Shown here in pieces: positions 10,340-19,508 of a stretch of 64,000 nucleotides of DNA (positions are counted from its first letter, which is position 1; every line of letters starts with the position of its first letter). The notes below the pieces were generated by a model. That model was not told the DNA's origin. It worked only from the letters and a program-made list of their open reading frames with translations, and made no database searches. The stretch is from Hyphomicrobiales bacterium. GTDB taxonomy: Bacteria > Pseudomonadota > Alphaproteobacteria > Rhizobiales > Rhizobiaceae. Position numbers and translations under genes: made by a program. The stretch covers positions 186,001 through 250,000 of the forward strand of contig UBZT01000010.1 of NCBI GenBank assembly GCA_900470155.1, read 5' to 3'.

Positions 10340-11233
10340 TCAGGGAACTTCATGGCCAATCGCCAGCGTATAGAGCTCAAACCAGCTCTGTCGATCCAGC
10401 TCCACCTTCGCCGCATCGCTGATCTTGGCGATCCGCGCCATGGCATTCGTCCCCATGACCGGCATGATCTTCGCTGGATGACGCAGCAGCCAGGCAATTG
10501 CGACGGCCGTTTCATCGACACCGTGTTCGCCGGCGATGCGCTTGATCACCGCAAGCAATTCTGGTTTGGATCCATTGAACAGCGAGCCGCCGCCGAGCGG
10601 CGACCAGGCCATCGGCGCGATCATGCGCTCCTGTAGATAGGCAAGATCGCCATTGGTAAACGCCTGGGGCGCCATCAGGCCCATCTCGATCTGGTTGGTC
10701 ACCAACGTTGATTCCATCGAGGACTGCAGCAGCGCATATTCCCACGGCCGGAAATTGGAGACCCCGACGGCGCGAACCTTGCCGGACGCCACCAGCGCAT
10801 CCAGCGCCGAACCGGTTTCGTCCGGGTCGAGCAGAGGGTCCGGCCGGTGGATCAGCAGAAGGTCGATATAGTCGGTCGCCATGTCGCGCAGCGAGGCCTC
10901 GACCGAAGCGTTGATGTGGGCAGTGGTCGTATCGTAATGCTTCACCCTGGCGCTTGCATGCCGCCCAGCCGGGGCAACGATACCGCATTTGGTCACGATC
11001 TCGATCTGTTCGCGCAGCTGCGGCGCAGCCTTCAGTGCCGCGCCAAAGATTGCCTCGACAGTGTAGCCGCCATAGATATCGGCGTGATCGATTGTCGTTA
11101 TGCCTTGCGCAAGACAGCTCTCGATCTTGGCCTGCACATGAGCGATCGATGTGTCCTGATCCTCGCCAAGCCGCCACATGCCATAGACGATCCTGCTCAA
11201 AGACAGGTCAGGATTAAGGGCAACGCGTTCCAT
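10340..11233 (-). CDS. aldo/keto reductase, YdhF-like
   Basis: The 297-residue NADPH-dependent aldo/keto reductase contains HADIYGGYTVEAIFG with the catalytic Asp and Tyr, VTKCGIV with the Lys, and LLLIHRPDPL with the His, followed by GVSNFRPWEY and a C-terminal cofactor region ending PVMGTNAMARIAKISDA. I chose the ATG at 11233 (MERVALNP) as the family start. It lies between two regulatory genes, convergent with the AraC gene (35 bp apart) and downstream of the GntR gene on the same strand, so it may belong to the adjacent sugar regulon. The substrate is unknown. Confidence 0.9.
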   Translation of the reverse strand: MERVALNPDLSLSRIVYGMWRLGEDQDTSIAHVQAKIESCLAQGITTIDHADIYGGYTVEAIFGAALKAAPQLREQIEIVTKCGIVAPAGRHASARVKHYDTTTAHINASVEASLRDMATDYIDLLLIHRPDPLLDPDETGSALDALVASGKVRAVGVSNFRPWEYALLQSSMESTLVTNQIEMGLMAPQAFTNGDLAYLQERMIAPMAWSPLGGGSLFNGSKPELLAVIKRIAGEHGVDETAVAIAWLLRHPAKIMPVMGTNAMARIAKISDAAKVELDRQSWFELYTLAIGHEVP

Positions 11234-11363
11234 CGTCGGTGAACTCCATTTCAACAAGCGTTCGCCGGCATCCTGCCCGGCATGCGGCCATCGGTATTGA
11301 ACAGACAATGGTGGTTAGAGTGCCGGGCAGCGGTCTGGCAAGAGCCAATGCAGAAGGCACCCT

Positions 11364-12251
11364 TCATTCGCTGTCCTGAATTGATTGCAGCAGCGTCTCG
11401 CGGGCGGATTTCAGATGCCGCCGGCAAGCCTCCTCGATCTTTTTTCCATCGCGGGAAAACAGCGCGCCGATATAATCGAGGTGCTCCTCCAGCGCCCGGG
11501 CATTGCGGGCCCGCGCATTGGTCTTGTTCCACTGGTAGTGATAGTGGAAGACGATCGAGATAATGTCGTAGAAATCGATGATGAAGCGGTTGCTGGATGC
11601 CTTTTGCACCAGCAGGTGGAAGCGCTCATCGAGTTCGGAGAACTCAGGATAGCGCCTGTCGATATCCGCCAACAGCGCATGATGCTGCGCCTCGACCTCT
11701 TTCAATTCGGCCCAGGCGGGATGATCCTGCGCCAGATCGGCAAACCTTGCAGCGGATCGCAGCTCGAACATTTCGCGCACTTCGGTCAACTCGAGCGCAA
11801 ATTCGCGGGTAAAACCCTTGAGCACCCAATGGCTGTTCGGCCGCTTTTCGATTAGCCCGAACCGGCTGAATCGAATCAGGAACTCCCGTACGCTTGTCGT
11901 ACCGGTGCCGATCTCGCGCGCCAGTTCCAGCTCGTTGATCTGCATGCCTGGCTGCGCACCACCTGCAAGAATGCGCCGCATGAAACTCCGCTCGATGATC
12001 TCCGAAAGTGAATCCGTCTCCTCTGAGGGAAAAAAGTCCGCTTTGCCGGGCCGCCGCAGTACCGTTTTGGCCCGCTTGTCCCACATGATCAGGCCAACGT
12101 CGCCGAGCCGCGTCAGGACGGCGCGCACGGTTGTGCGACTGACCCCCAGGCTTCCGCAAAGCTCAGGTTCAGACGGCAGGCTGTCGGTCTCCTCGATCAG
12201 CTTCAGTGTGCGGTTGTAAGCGTCCTTGAAGACAGTATTTTGCTTGGCCAT
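11364..12251 (-). CDS. GntR-family regulator with two winged helices and FCD domain
   Basis: This 295-residue regulator starts with one winged-helix segment (about 8-66, containing LPSEPELCGSLGVSRTTVRA), followed by a second GntR-like one (about 82-150, containing INELELAREIGTGTTSVREF). A C-terminal helical FCD ligand domain follows (about 155-290, with His and Asp residues typical of a metal/acid pocket). Typical FCD regulators have one winged helix and about 230 residues, so the N-terminal 70 residues are extra. It is divergent from the UxaA/FucU/ABC operon with 270 bp between them, and is its probable repressor. The domain duplication is what I see; the regulon is inferred. Confidence 0.88.
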   Translation of the reverse strand: MAKQNTVFKDAYNRTLKLIEETDSLPSEPELCGSLGVSRTTVRAVLTRLGDVGLIMWDKRAKTVLRRPGKADFFPSEETDSLSEIIERSFMRRILAGGAQPGMQINELELAREIGTGTTSVREFLIRFSRFGLIEKRPNSHWVLKGFTREFALELTEVREMFELRSAARFADLAQDHPAWAELKEVEAQHHALLADIDRRYPEFSELDERFHLLVQKASSNRFIIDFYDIISIVFHYHYQWNKTNARARNARALEEHLDYIGALFSRDGKKIEEACRRHLKSARETLLQSIQDSE

Positions 12252-12440
12252 CTGTCCGCCATGTCTGGATGAAGTCCATCGCCGAATCCAGGATCCGGCG
12301 CTTCTGCCCCGCTCTATCCTCGATTGGCCGCAAAGAGAACCACCAAGCCGAAAAGCTTGGAAATTCAGTTCTTTTTTATCAATTCTCTACCTCGGAAAGT
12401 CCCCTTTTCGCGGTTTTCTTCAATAGCAGCATCATTACCA

Positions 12441-12472
12441 TTGACGCCAAACTGTCTATTGTAGATAAAAGA
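12441..12472 (+). promoter_or_regulatory. candidate promoter and operator of the UxaA operon
   Basis: TTGACG (12441-12446) and GATAAA (12464-12469) are separated by 17 bp, giving a plausible sigma-70 promoter about 50 bp before the UxaA GTG start. GATAAAAGA (12464-12472) overlaps the -10 element and recurs at 15668. Its complement TTTTTTATC lies at 12372-12380. A TGTCT...AGACA inverted pair surrounds the -10 region. Repression by the divergent GntR protein is an inference. Confidence 0.45.
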
Positions 12473-12521
12473 CAAAAGCAAGGATCCGACCTTGAGGTTG
12501 GGCTATAGGGAGAGAGAACGG

Positions 12522-14027
12522 GTGAGCAAGACTGCCTGCATTCTGCTGTCTGCAGACGACAATGTCGCTGTCACGACCATCGCAATCGAAGCCGGCGAAG
12601 TGCTTCCCGGCGGCGCGACGGCGCGCACAAAGATCGACCCCGGCCACAAGGTTGCCGTCCGCGCCATTCGCAAGGGTGAGCCGGTGGTGAAATACGCCCA
12701 GGCGATCGGCCGCGCGACCAGCGATATCGCCGCCGGCGATCATGTGCACTCCCACAACCTTGCCTTCGACGAGGACCGCCTGTCGGTCACCGGCCTTGCC
12801 CAACCCGAGGCCGCAACCCCGGCCGACAAGGCACGCACCTTCATGGGCTACCGCCGCGCCGACGGCCGCGCGGCGACCCGCAACTACATCGGCATCATCG
12901 CCAGCGTCAACTGTTCCACCACGGTCTGTCGGGCGATTGCCGAAGCGGCCAATCGCACCATCCTGCCCCACTATGAAGGCATCGATGGCTTCGTGCCGAT
13001 CGTCCACGACCAGGGCTGCGGAATGAGCTCCACCGGTGACGGCATGCGCACGCTTCACAGAACATTAGCCGGCTACACACGACATGTGAATTTCGGCGGC
13101 GTGTTGATGGTCGGGCTCGGCTGCGAGGTCAATCAGCTTACGCTTTATGGCCAGAGCGGCGCAGGCGCCGGAAAACGCCATTTCAACATCCAAGATGCAG
13201 GTGGTTCGCGCCGCGCGGTGGAAAATGCGCTGGGCATCCTGCGCGAGATCGCCGCCGAAATCGGCACTGCCCGCCGCGAACCGATCTCGGTCAGCGAAAT
13301 CATCGTCGGCCTGCAATGCGGCGGCTCGGACGGTCTGTCCGGCATCACTGCCAACCCGGCGCTTGGCGTTGCGGTTGACCTGCTCGCCGATGCCGGTGGC
13401 ACGGCGATCCTGTCGGAAACCTCTGAAATCTACGGCGCCGAGCACCTGCTGCGCAGCCGCGCGGTGACCGAGGATGTGGCCGTCAAGCTCGACGGACTGA
13501 TTTCCTGGTGGGAGGCCTATGTCGCCCAGCACGGCGCCTCGCTCGACAACAACCCCTCGCCCGGCAACAAGAAGGGCGGCCTGACCACCATTCTCGAAAA
13601 ATCGCTCGGGGCCGTGGCCAAGGGCGGCCGCTCGCCGCTGACCGCCGTCTATAACTACGCCGAACGCGTCACCGAACACGGCCTCGTCTTCATGGATACG
13701 CCCGGCTACGATCCGGTCTCCGCCACCGGCCAGGTTGCCGGCGGCGCCAATGTCATCGCCTTCACCACCGGCCGCGGCAGCTGTTTCGGCTCACGGCCCG
13801 TTCCTTCGATCAAGCTCACCAGCAACACCGCGCTTTACCGCGCGATGGAGGAGGACATGGATATCGACTGCGGCGTGATCGCCACCGGCGACGCCTCCGT
13901 GTCTGGTCTCGGGCACGAGATCTTCGACCTGATCATCGAGACCGCGTCCGGCCAGAAGACCAAGAGCGAACTGTTCGGCTACGGCGACAACGAATTCGTG
14001 CCCTGGCACCTCGGTGCCACGCTCTGA
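12522..14027 (+). CDS. UxaA-family sugar-acid dehydratase
   Basis: The protein (about 501 residues) of the altronate/galactarate dehydratase family has an N-terminal SAF domain (residues 1-95) and a large catalytic part with SVNCSTTVCRAIAEA, HDQGCGMSS, GLGCEVNQ, LQCGGSDGLSGITANPALG, ETSEIYGAEHLL and TTGRGSCFG. The conserved cysteines probably bind iron. I chose the GTG at 12522 because GGGAGAGAG precedes it at good spacing. It is the first gene of the operon. Family members dehydrate C6 aldonates or aldarates to 2-keto-3-deoxy acids. With a sugar dehydrogenase next door the substrate is probably the derived aldonate rather than altronate itself. Confidence 0.9.
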   Translation: MSKTACILLSADDNVAVTTIAIEAGEVLPGGATARTKIDPGHKVAVRAIRKGEPVVKYAQAIGRATSDIAAGDHVHSHNLAFDEDRLSVTGLAQPEAATPADKARTFMGYRRADGRAATRNYIGIIASVNCSTTVCRAIAEAANRTILPHYEGIDGFVPIVHDQGCGMSSTGDGMRTLHRTLAGYTRHVNFGGVLMVGLGCEVNQLTLYGQSGAGAGKRHFNIQDAGGSRRAVENALGILREIAAEIGTARREPISVSEIIVGLQCGGSDGLSGITANPALGVAVDLLADAGGTAILSETSEIYGAEHLLRSRAVTEDVAVKLDGLISWWEAYVAQHGASLDNNPSPGNKKGGLTTILEKSLGAVAKGGRSPLTAVYNYAERVTEHGLVFMDTPGYDPVSATGQVAGGANVIAFTTGRGSCFGSRPVPSIKLTSNTALYRAMEEDMDIDCGVIATGDASVSGLGHEIFDLIIETASGQKTKSELFGYGDNEFVPWHLGATL

Positions 14028-14055
14028 GCGACATGAACCAGACGGAACGAACAGC

Positions 14056-15075
14056 ATGAAGAAAAGACGCATCGGCAAAACCTCCCTGGAAGTCACCGAA
14101 TACAGTTTCGGCACGGCGCCGCTCGGTGGCCTCTATCGCGCCTGCCCGCGTGAGGCTGGAATGGCGACGCTCCAGGCGGCCTGGGATCACGGCATCCGCT
14201 ATTTCGACACCGCGCCCCATTACGGCTTCGGCCAGGCTGAGCGTTATGTCGGCGATTTCCTGCGCGACAAGCCGGAGGACAGCTATGTGCTCTCGACTAA
14301 GGTCGGCCGGCTTCTCGCGCCGGTTCCGCGCGACCAAATCCCCAATGTCGGCTTCGTCGATGCCCTGCCGTTCAAGCTGGTCTATGACTACAGCTATGAC
14401 GGCATCATGCGGTCGGTCGATTTCAGCTATGCGCGGCTCGGCCTCAACCGCATCGACATGCTCTATGTCCACGACATCGGCGTCTATACGCATGGCCGCG
14501 AGGTCAACGACCGTTATGTGAAGCAGCTGCGCGACGGCGGCTACAAGGCGCTCGACGCGCTCAAATCCTCCGGAGCCATCAAGGCCTTCGGCCTTGGTGT
14601 CAACGAAGTGCCGGCCTGCCTGGATATGATGGCCGACATCGATATCGACGTCATCCTGATGGCCGGCCGCTACTCGCTGCTCGATCGCTCGGCCGTCGAG
14701 GAACTGCTGCCGCTTTGCGAGAAACGCGGCACCTCGATCACCGCCGGCGGCGTCTTCAATTCCGGCATCCTGGCGACAGGTGCTGTCGCCGGCGCCCATT
14801 TCGACTACACGCCGGCAACCGAGGAGATCCTGGCCAAGGTTCGCGCCATGGAGGCGGTGGCGAAAGCTGCAGGCAAGCCGCTCGCTGAATATGCCCTTCA
14901 ATTCCCGCTGCACCACCCGGCCGTCGCCTCCGTCATCATCGGGACGGCGAAACCGGAGAGCCTGACCCGCAACATGGCGCTGACGGCAGAAGAATTGCCC
15001 GCATCCGCCTTTGCGCCCTTCGACCCCTACACCCTGGTTGCTCCGCCGCTCGGCGATGAACCGGTCCGCGAATAG
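14056..15075 (+). CDS. aldo/keto reductase of the L-fucose / D-threo-aldose 1-dehydrogenase type
   Basis: The 339-residue aldo/keto reductase resembles L-fucose (D-threo-aldose) 1-dehydrogenases. It starts KKRRIGKTSLEVTEYSFGTAPLGG and carries FDTAPHYGFGQAE (Asp/Tyr), STKVGRLL (Lys) and DMLYVHDIG (His), with a C-terminal cofactor segment VASVIIGTAKPESL. Such enzymes oxidise the C1 of aldoses to lactones with NAD(P). I chose the ATG at 14056 (MKKRRIGK). It is followed 11 bp later by a FucU mutarotase gene, which supports a fucose-like pyranose substrate. No lactonase is encoded in the operon. Confidence 0.88.
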   Translation: MKKRRIGKTSLEVTEYSFGTAPLGGLYRACPREAGMATLQAAWDHGIRYFDTAPHYGFGQAERYVGDFLRDKPEDSYVLSTKVGRLLAPVPRDQIPNVGFVDALPFKLVYDYSYDGIMRSVDFSYARLGLNRIDMLYVHDIGVYTHGREVNDRYVKQLRDGGYKALDALKSSGAIKAFGLGVNEVPACLDMMADIDIDVILMAGRYSLLDRSAVEELLPLCEKRGTSITAGGVFNSGILATGAVAGAHFDYTPATEEILAKVRAMEAVAKAAGKPLAEYALQFPLHHPAVASVIIGTAKPESLTRNMALTAEELPASAFAPFDPYTLVAPPLGDEPVRE

Positions 15076-15086
15076 GAGACCCGCAG

Positions 15087-15533
15087 ATGCTGAAAGGTAT
15101 TCACCCCCTGCTCGGGCCTGACCTGCTTCATGCCATCGCCACCATGGGCCATGGCGACGAAATCGTCATCGCCGATGGCAATTTCCCCGCCAGCACGATC
15201 GGGCCGCCTGTCGTGCGTGCCGACGGCCTCGGTGCCGTGGCGGTCCTTGAAGCCATCCTCGCGCATATGCCACTCGACCAGTTCGTCGATGAGGCCGCCT
15301 GGACCATGCAGATCGTCGGCGATCCGGTCGCCGTGCCGGAAATCTGCCAGGAGTTCGGCGACATGGTCCAGCGCCTCAGCGGCGACTTCAAGCTGACGTC
15401 GCTCGAGCGCTTCGCCTTTTATGAGCGTGCCGCCAATGCGGCCTTCATCGTCGCCACGACGGAACTTAGAATCTATGGCAATATCATCCTGAAAAAGGGC
15501 GTCGTCTATCCGGAGGAAATCCACCGGGTTTAG
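15087..15533 (+). CDS. fucU: FucU/RbsD-family sugar mutarotase
   Basis: The 148-residue protein matches the FucU family in length and motifs: MLKGIHPLLGPDLLHAIATMGHGDEIVIADGNFP with His22 and Asp30 near the active site, and a C-terminal YGNIILKKGV that closes the neighbouring subunit's pocket. It interconverts sugar anomers so that the dehydrogenase sees the right form. An AGGAGA ribosome-binding site precedes the ATG. FucU rather than RbsD is preferred on length and the adjacent fucose-dehydrogenase-like gene. Confidence 0.9.
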   Translation: MLKGIHPLLGPDLLHAIATMGHGDEIVIADGNFPASTIGPPVVRADGLGAVAVLEAILAHMPLDQFVDEAAWTMQIVGDPVAVPEICQEFGDMVQRLSGDFKLTSLERFAFYERAANAAFIVATTELRIYGNIILKKGVVYPEEIHRV

Positions 15534-15660
15534 CCGCAGGCTTGCGCGGGAATTTCTGCCCGAACGCCGCAAAACGAGGCATTTGACGCAATGGGAGCAT
15601 GCGTTTTCTGCCTGCTTGATTTCTCCAGAATGCTGGAGTAGCGTGCCTCGGTAAAATGTT

Positions 15661-15674
15661 TTTTATCGATAAAA
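15661..15674. promoter_or_regulatory. perfect palindrome TTTTATCGATAAAA, candidate operator
   Basis: A perfect 14 bp palindrome lies in the 211 bp gap between fucU and the binding-protein gene. Its half-site GATAAAAGA also occurs at the UxaA promoter (12464-12472), with a related TTTTTTATC at 12372-12380. This is consistent with a GntR operator controlling a second, internal promoter. A CTCCAG-AATG-CTGGAG hairpin at 15623-15638 lies just upstream. Confidence 0.5.
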
Positions 15675-15744
15675 GATCGTCTCGGTCGCGTTCTGCGGGA
15701 GGGTCTCACTGGAGGAACAGGACGCAAATTGAGAGGAGAACCAC

Positions 15745-16731
15745 ATGTCTATTCTGAAGAGCATGACGCGCCGCGCCCTGATCGGGGTCGCCGGTGCTGC
15801 AATGATGGTGTCGGCCATGCCGGCCGCGTCCTTCGCACAGGACGTCACCATCCCGATCATCGTCAAGGACACCACATCCTTCTACTGGCAGATCGTACTG
15901 GCCGGCGCCCGCGCCGCTGGCAAGGATCTCGGCGTAAACGTTCCGGAGCTCGGCGCGCAGTCGGAATCCGACATCAACGGCCAGATCAGCATTCTTGAAA
16001 ACGCCGTCGCCGGCAAGCCAGCCGCGGTCGTCATTTCGCCGACCGAATTCAAGGCGCTCGGCAAGCCGATCGATGAAGCTGCCAAGTCCGTTCCGATCAT
16101 CGGCATCGACTCCAGCGCCGACTCCAAAGCCTTCACCTCCTTCTTGACCACCGACAACGTCCAGGGCGGCCGCATTGCCGCCGATGGCCTTGCCGCGGCC
16201 ATCAAGGAAGTCACCGGCAAGGAAGAGGGCGAAATCGCCGTCATCACCAGCCTGCCGGGCGTCGGCTCGCTCGATCAGCGCCATGATGGTTTCATGGAAC
16301 AGATCAAGGCCAAGTATCCGGGCCTGACGGTCGTCGCCGACAAATATGCCGATGGCCAGGCGACCACCGGTCTCAACATGATGACCGACCTGATCACCGC
16401 CAACCCGAACCTCGTCGGCGTCTTTGCCTCCAACCTGATCATGGCGCAGGGCGTTGGCCAGGCGATCGCCGAAAACAAGCTCGGCGACAAGATCAAGGTC
16501 ATCGGCTTTGACAGCGACGAAAAGACGGTCGGTTTCCTCAAGGAAGGCGTGCTCGCCGGCCTCGTCGTGCAGGATCCTTACCGCATGGGCTACGATGGCG
16601 TGAAAACGGCGCTCGCCGTCTCCAAGGGCGAGAAGGTCGAAACCTTCGTCGACACCGGCGCCAATCTGGTGACCAAGGCCAACATGGCCGAGCCAAAGAT
16701 CGACGCCCTTTTGAACCCGAAGGTCAACTGA
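15745..16731 (+). CDS. sugar ABC periplasmic binding protein, RbsB type
   Basis: The 328-residue cluster-2 (ribose/galactose type) binding protein has a Sec signal peptide cleaved near ASFAQ|DVTIP (about residue 32). The mature part shows ESDINGQISILENAVAGKPAAVVISPTE, a TTDNVQGGRIAADGL hinge region, and VIGFDSDEKTVGFLKEGVLAGLVVQDPYRMGY near the C-terminus. It delivers sugar to the RbsA/RbsC-type proteins encoded next. The operon context suggests a 6-deoxyhexose or related aldose. Confidence 0.93.
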   Translation: MSILKSMTRRALIGVAGAAMMVSAMPAASFAQDVTIPIIVKDTTSFYWQIVLAGARAAGKDLGVNVPELGAQSESDINGQISILENAVAGKPAAVVISPTEFKALGKPIDEAAKSVPIIGIDSSADSKAFTSFLTTDNVQGGRIAADGLAAAIKEVTGKEEGEIAVITSLPGVGSLDQRHDGFMEQIKAKYPGLTVVADKYADGQATTGLNMMTDLITANPNLVGVFASNLIMAQGVGQAIAENKLGDKIKVIGFDSDEKTVGFLKEGVLAGLVVQDPYRMGYDGVKTALAVSKGEKVETFVDTGANLVTKANMAEPKIDALLNPKVN

Positions 16732-16742
16732 TCCGAACATCC

Positions 16743-16770
16743 GTCACGCGCGGCTCATGTCGCGCGTGAC
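16743..16770 (+). terminator. intercistronic stem-loop after the binding-protein gene
   Basis: A perfect 10 bp stem GTCACGCGCG / CGCGCGTGAC with an 8-base loop starts 12 bp after the stop codon and is followed only by TTTC. It resembles a partial terminator or RNase barrier that keeps binding-protein mRNA more abundant than the downstream ATPase and permease messages. Confidence 0.6.
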
Positions 16771-16845
16771 TTTCATGCAGGGACGGCAAGGCTTTGGGAG
16801 AAAGCCTGCCTGCCCTTGAGACAGCCGCGATCGCGGGAGGAAACG

Positions 16846-18399
16846 ATGACGGGACTGCACGATCTCAGCCACAGGCACGACGACACGCCGGAGCTTCTGG
16901 AGACGGACCGGATTCCACCGGGAACACCGATCCTCGAGCTTGTCGGCCTGCAGAAGAAATATGGCGCCGTCGAAGCCCTGAAACCGGCGACCATCACCTT
17001 CCTGGCTGGCGAGATCCACGCCATCGTCGGGGAAAACGGCGCTGGAAAATCCACCCTGATCAAGCTTCTGACCGGCGTCATTCCGCGCACATCCGGCGAG
17101 ATCCGCTGGTGCGGCAAACCCGTGCCGCTTGCCGACCCCAACGAGGCGATCCAGCGCGGCATCAATGCCGTGCATCAGGAAGTTGTGCTCTGCCCGCATT
17201 TGTCCGTCGCCGCCAATATGTTTCTTGGCGACGAGATGTCGTCCGGCGGCATCATGCGCAAGGGCGCCATGACCACGGCGGCCCAGAATGTCCTGGACGA
17301 CCTCGGCTTCAATCTGCCCGCCGGCGAAACGCTCGCCAATCTCACCATCGGCCAGCAGCAGCTGGTCGCCACCGCCCGCGCCGCCATGCGCGGCATCCGT
17401 TTCCTCATCTTCGATGAGCCGACAGCCTATCTGACCCGCCAGGAATCGGCCCAGCTCTTCCGCCTGATCCGCCGCCTGCAGTCCGAAGGCGTCACCATCG
17501 TTTATATCAGCCACCGCATGGAAGAGGTCTTCGAGCTGGCGGACCGTGTCTCGGTCCTCCGCGACGGCACCCATGTCGGCACCCGCCTGATCGGCGAGAC
17601 CAATGACGCCGAGCTGATTTCGCTGATGATCAACCGCTCGATCGAGCAGATCTATCACAAGGAAAAACTGCCGATCGGCGCGACCATCCTGGAAACGAAG
17701 AACCTCAGCGGCCCCGGATTCAACGATGTATCGATCAAGGTTCGCGCCGGCGAAATCGTTGGCCTCTACGGCCTGATCGGCGCCGGCCGCAGCGAATTTG
17801 CGCTTGGCCTGTACGGCCGCCACCCCTGCTCGGGCGGCGAAGTCCATTGGGACGGCAGGAAGGTGACGATCGACAGTGAGCGCAAGGCCATGGATCTCGG
17901 CATCGCGCTGGCGCCGGAAAGCCGTCGCGATCAGGGCCTCTGCCTCAACCTGCCGATCGGCCTGAACATCAACCTGCCGGTCTTCAAGCGCCTGAGCCGC
18001 GGCCTGACCATCAGTCGCAAGCTCGAGACCACCAATGCCGACAAGCAGATCAACGACCTGAAGATCAAGACGCCGACCCGTGCGGTGCTCGCGTCCGCCA
18101 TGTCCGGCGGCAACCAGCAGAAGATCGTCATCGGCAAGTGGCTCAGCCACGGCGCCCGCCTGTTCATCTTCGACGAGCCGACCGTCGGCGTCGATGTCGG
18201 CACCAAGGCGGAAATCTACCGGCTGTTTGGCGAACTGCTGAAACAGGGGGCGGGCATCATCCTGATCTCCTCCTACCTGCCGGAAGTCTACGAACTCGCC
18301 GACCGCCTGCATGTCTTCAGGCAGGGCAGGCTGGTCGCCAGCCATGATTACCGAGCCGCCTCGCATGAGGACGTGCTGACCGAAGCGATCGGCGTGTAA
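16846..18399 (+). CDS. sugar ABC ATPase, RbsA type (two domains)
   Basis: The 517-residue duplicated ATPase has a complete N-terminal domain: Walker A GENGAGKST, LTIGQQQLVATARA, Walker B LIFDEPTAYLT. The C-terminal domain has a degenerate Walker A-like GLIGAGRSEFA, signature MSGGNQQKIVIGKWL and FIFDEPTVGVDVG. This asymmetry is normal for RbsA-type subunits. I chose the ATG at 16846 because GGGAGGAAACG precedes it. About 25 residues of N-terminal extension come before the first domain. It powers the adjacent permease. Confidence 0.94.
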   Translation: MTGLHDLSHRHDDTPELLETDRIPPGTPILELVGLQKKYGAVEALKPATITFLAGEIHAIVGENGAGKSTLIKLLTGVIPRTSGEIRWCGKPVPLADPNEAIQRGINAVHQEVVLCPHLSVAANMFLGDEMSSGGIMRKGAMTTAAQNVLDDLGFNLPAGETLANLTIGQQQLVATARAAMRGIRFLIFDEPTAYLTRQESAQLFRLIRRLQSEGVTIVYISHRMEEVFELADRVSVLRDGTHVGTRLIGETNDAELISLMINRSIEQIYHKEKLPIGATILETKNLSGPGFNDVSIKVRAGEIVGLYGLIGAGRSEFALGLYGRHPCSGGEVHWDGRKVTIDSERKAMDLGIALAPESRRDQGLCLNLPIGLNINLPVFKRLSRGLTISRKLETTNADKQINDLKIKTPTRAVLASAMSGGNQQKIVIGKWLSHGARLFIFDEPTVGVDVGTKAEIYRLFGELLKQGAGIILISSYLPEVYELADRLHVFRQGRLVASHDYRAASHEDVLTEAIGV

Positions 18400-18462
18400 A
18401 ACCGCTTTCCATCCGGCATTGCCAGACGAACGATACCAAAAAAGACGACAGGGAGAATGACA

Positions 18463-19434
18463 ATGAGCCTGGACACCACTGACACGAAGGTCGCACCAAA
18501 AAGGGGCATGAGCATCCTTTTCAGTCTTACCCTGCTCGGCCTCCTGCTGTTCCTCTGGTTGCTGCTGGCCTTTTCGACCAACAGCTTCTGGACACCCAAC
18601 AACATCAGCAACCTGCTGCGCCAGGGTGCTATGACGGCCATCCTCGCCGTGGGCCAGACCTTCGTCATCATCACCGCCGGCATCGACTTGTCGGTCGGAG
18701 CGGTGGTCGGTTTCGCCAGTGTCATTCTCGCCTGGCTGCTCGCCGCAGGCGTACCGCTCTGGATCGCCATGGGCATCACACTCCTCGTCGGCGTCGCAAT
18801 CGGTATGTTCCATGCTTTCGGCATCGTCCGCATGGGCCTGCCGCCCTTCATCATCACGCTGGCGACACTGACCTCCCTGCGTGGCATCGGCCTGCTGATC
18901 ACCAATGGCTCGACCATCTCGATCTCGAACGACGCTTTCACCAATTTCGCCCGCGCCGATTTCCTCGGCGTGCCAAGCCTGTTCTGGATGGTGATCGTGG
19001 TCGCCATTCCGGCCTATATCTTCCTGCATCTCAGCCGCTGGGGTCGCTATCTGTTCGCCGTCGGCTCCAATCGGGAGGCCGCCCGCCTGTCCGGCGTCAA
19101 CGTCAACCGGACGATCTATCTCGCCTATATCCTGTCTTCCACCTGTGCTGCCTTCGTCGGCATCCTGCTCGCGTCCCGTATCGGCATCGGCAATGCCACC
19201 CAAGCCGAAGGCTGGGAACTGCAGGCCATCGCCTCATCGGTCATCGGTGGTACGAGCCTGTTCGGCGCGGTCGGTTCGGTCCAGGGCCCGCTGCTCGGCG
19301 CCTTCATTCTGGCAACGATCAACAACGGCGCTAATCTGCTGAACGTCAACTCGTTCTGGCAGCGCATCATCACCGGTGCCCTGATCATCCTGATCGTCTA
19401 TTTCGACCAGTTGCGCCGCCGCGGCAGCCGCTGA
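18463..19434 (+). CDS. sugar ABC permease, RbsC type
   Basis: This inner-membrane permease (about 323 residues) has eight to ten hydrophobic helices. The family motifs are GQTFVIITAGIDLSVGAVVGF and ASSVIGGTSLFGAVGSVQGPLLGAF. The start could be the ATG at 18457 or 18463; GGGAGA is better spaced to 18463. It lies 63 bp after the ATPase gene. Confidence 0.93.
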   Translation: MSLDTTDTKVAPKRGMSILFSLTLLGLLLFLWLLLAFSTNSFWTPNNISNLLRQGAMTAILAVGQTFVIITAGIDLSVGAVVGFASVILAWLLAAGVPLWIAMGITLLVGVAIGMFHAFGIVRMGLPPFIITLATLTSLRGIGLLITNGSTISISNDAFTNFARADFLGVPSLFWMVIVVAIPAYIFLHLSRWGRYLFAVGSNREAARLSGVNVNRTIYLAYILSSTCAAFVGILLASRIGIGNATQAEGWELQAIASSVIGGTSLFGAVGSVQGPLLGAFILATINNGANLLNVNSFWQRIITGALIILIVYFDQLRRRGSR

Positions 19435-19508
19435 TCGCCACACGCCCGGGAGCGGGTTTCCCGCTCTCGTTTCTGACCAACATCCCGGGTTTGCCGGAAG
19501 GACATGCC

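Noticed and set aside
16744..19203. An 819-codon minus-strand frame opposite the RbsA/RbsC genes
   Set aside because: It lies entirely opposite two well-identified transporter genes and has shadow-like Asp/Gly/Arg-rich composition.
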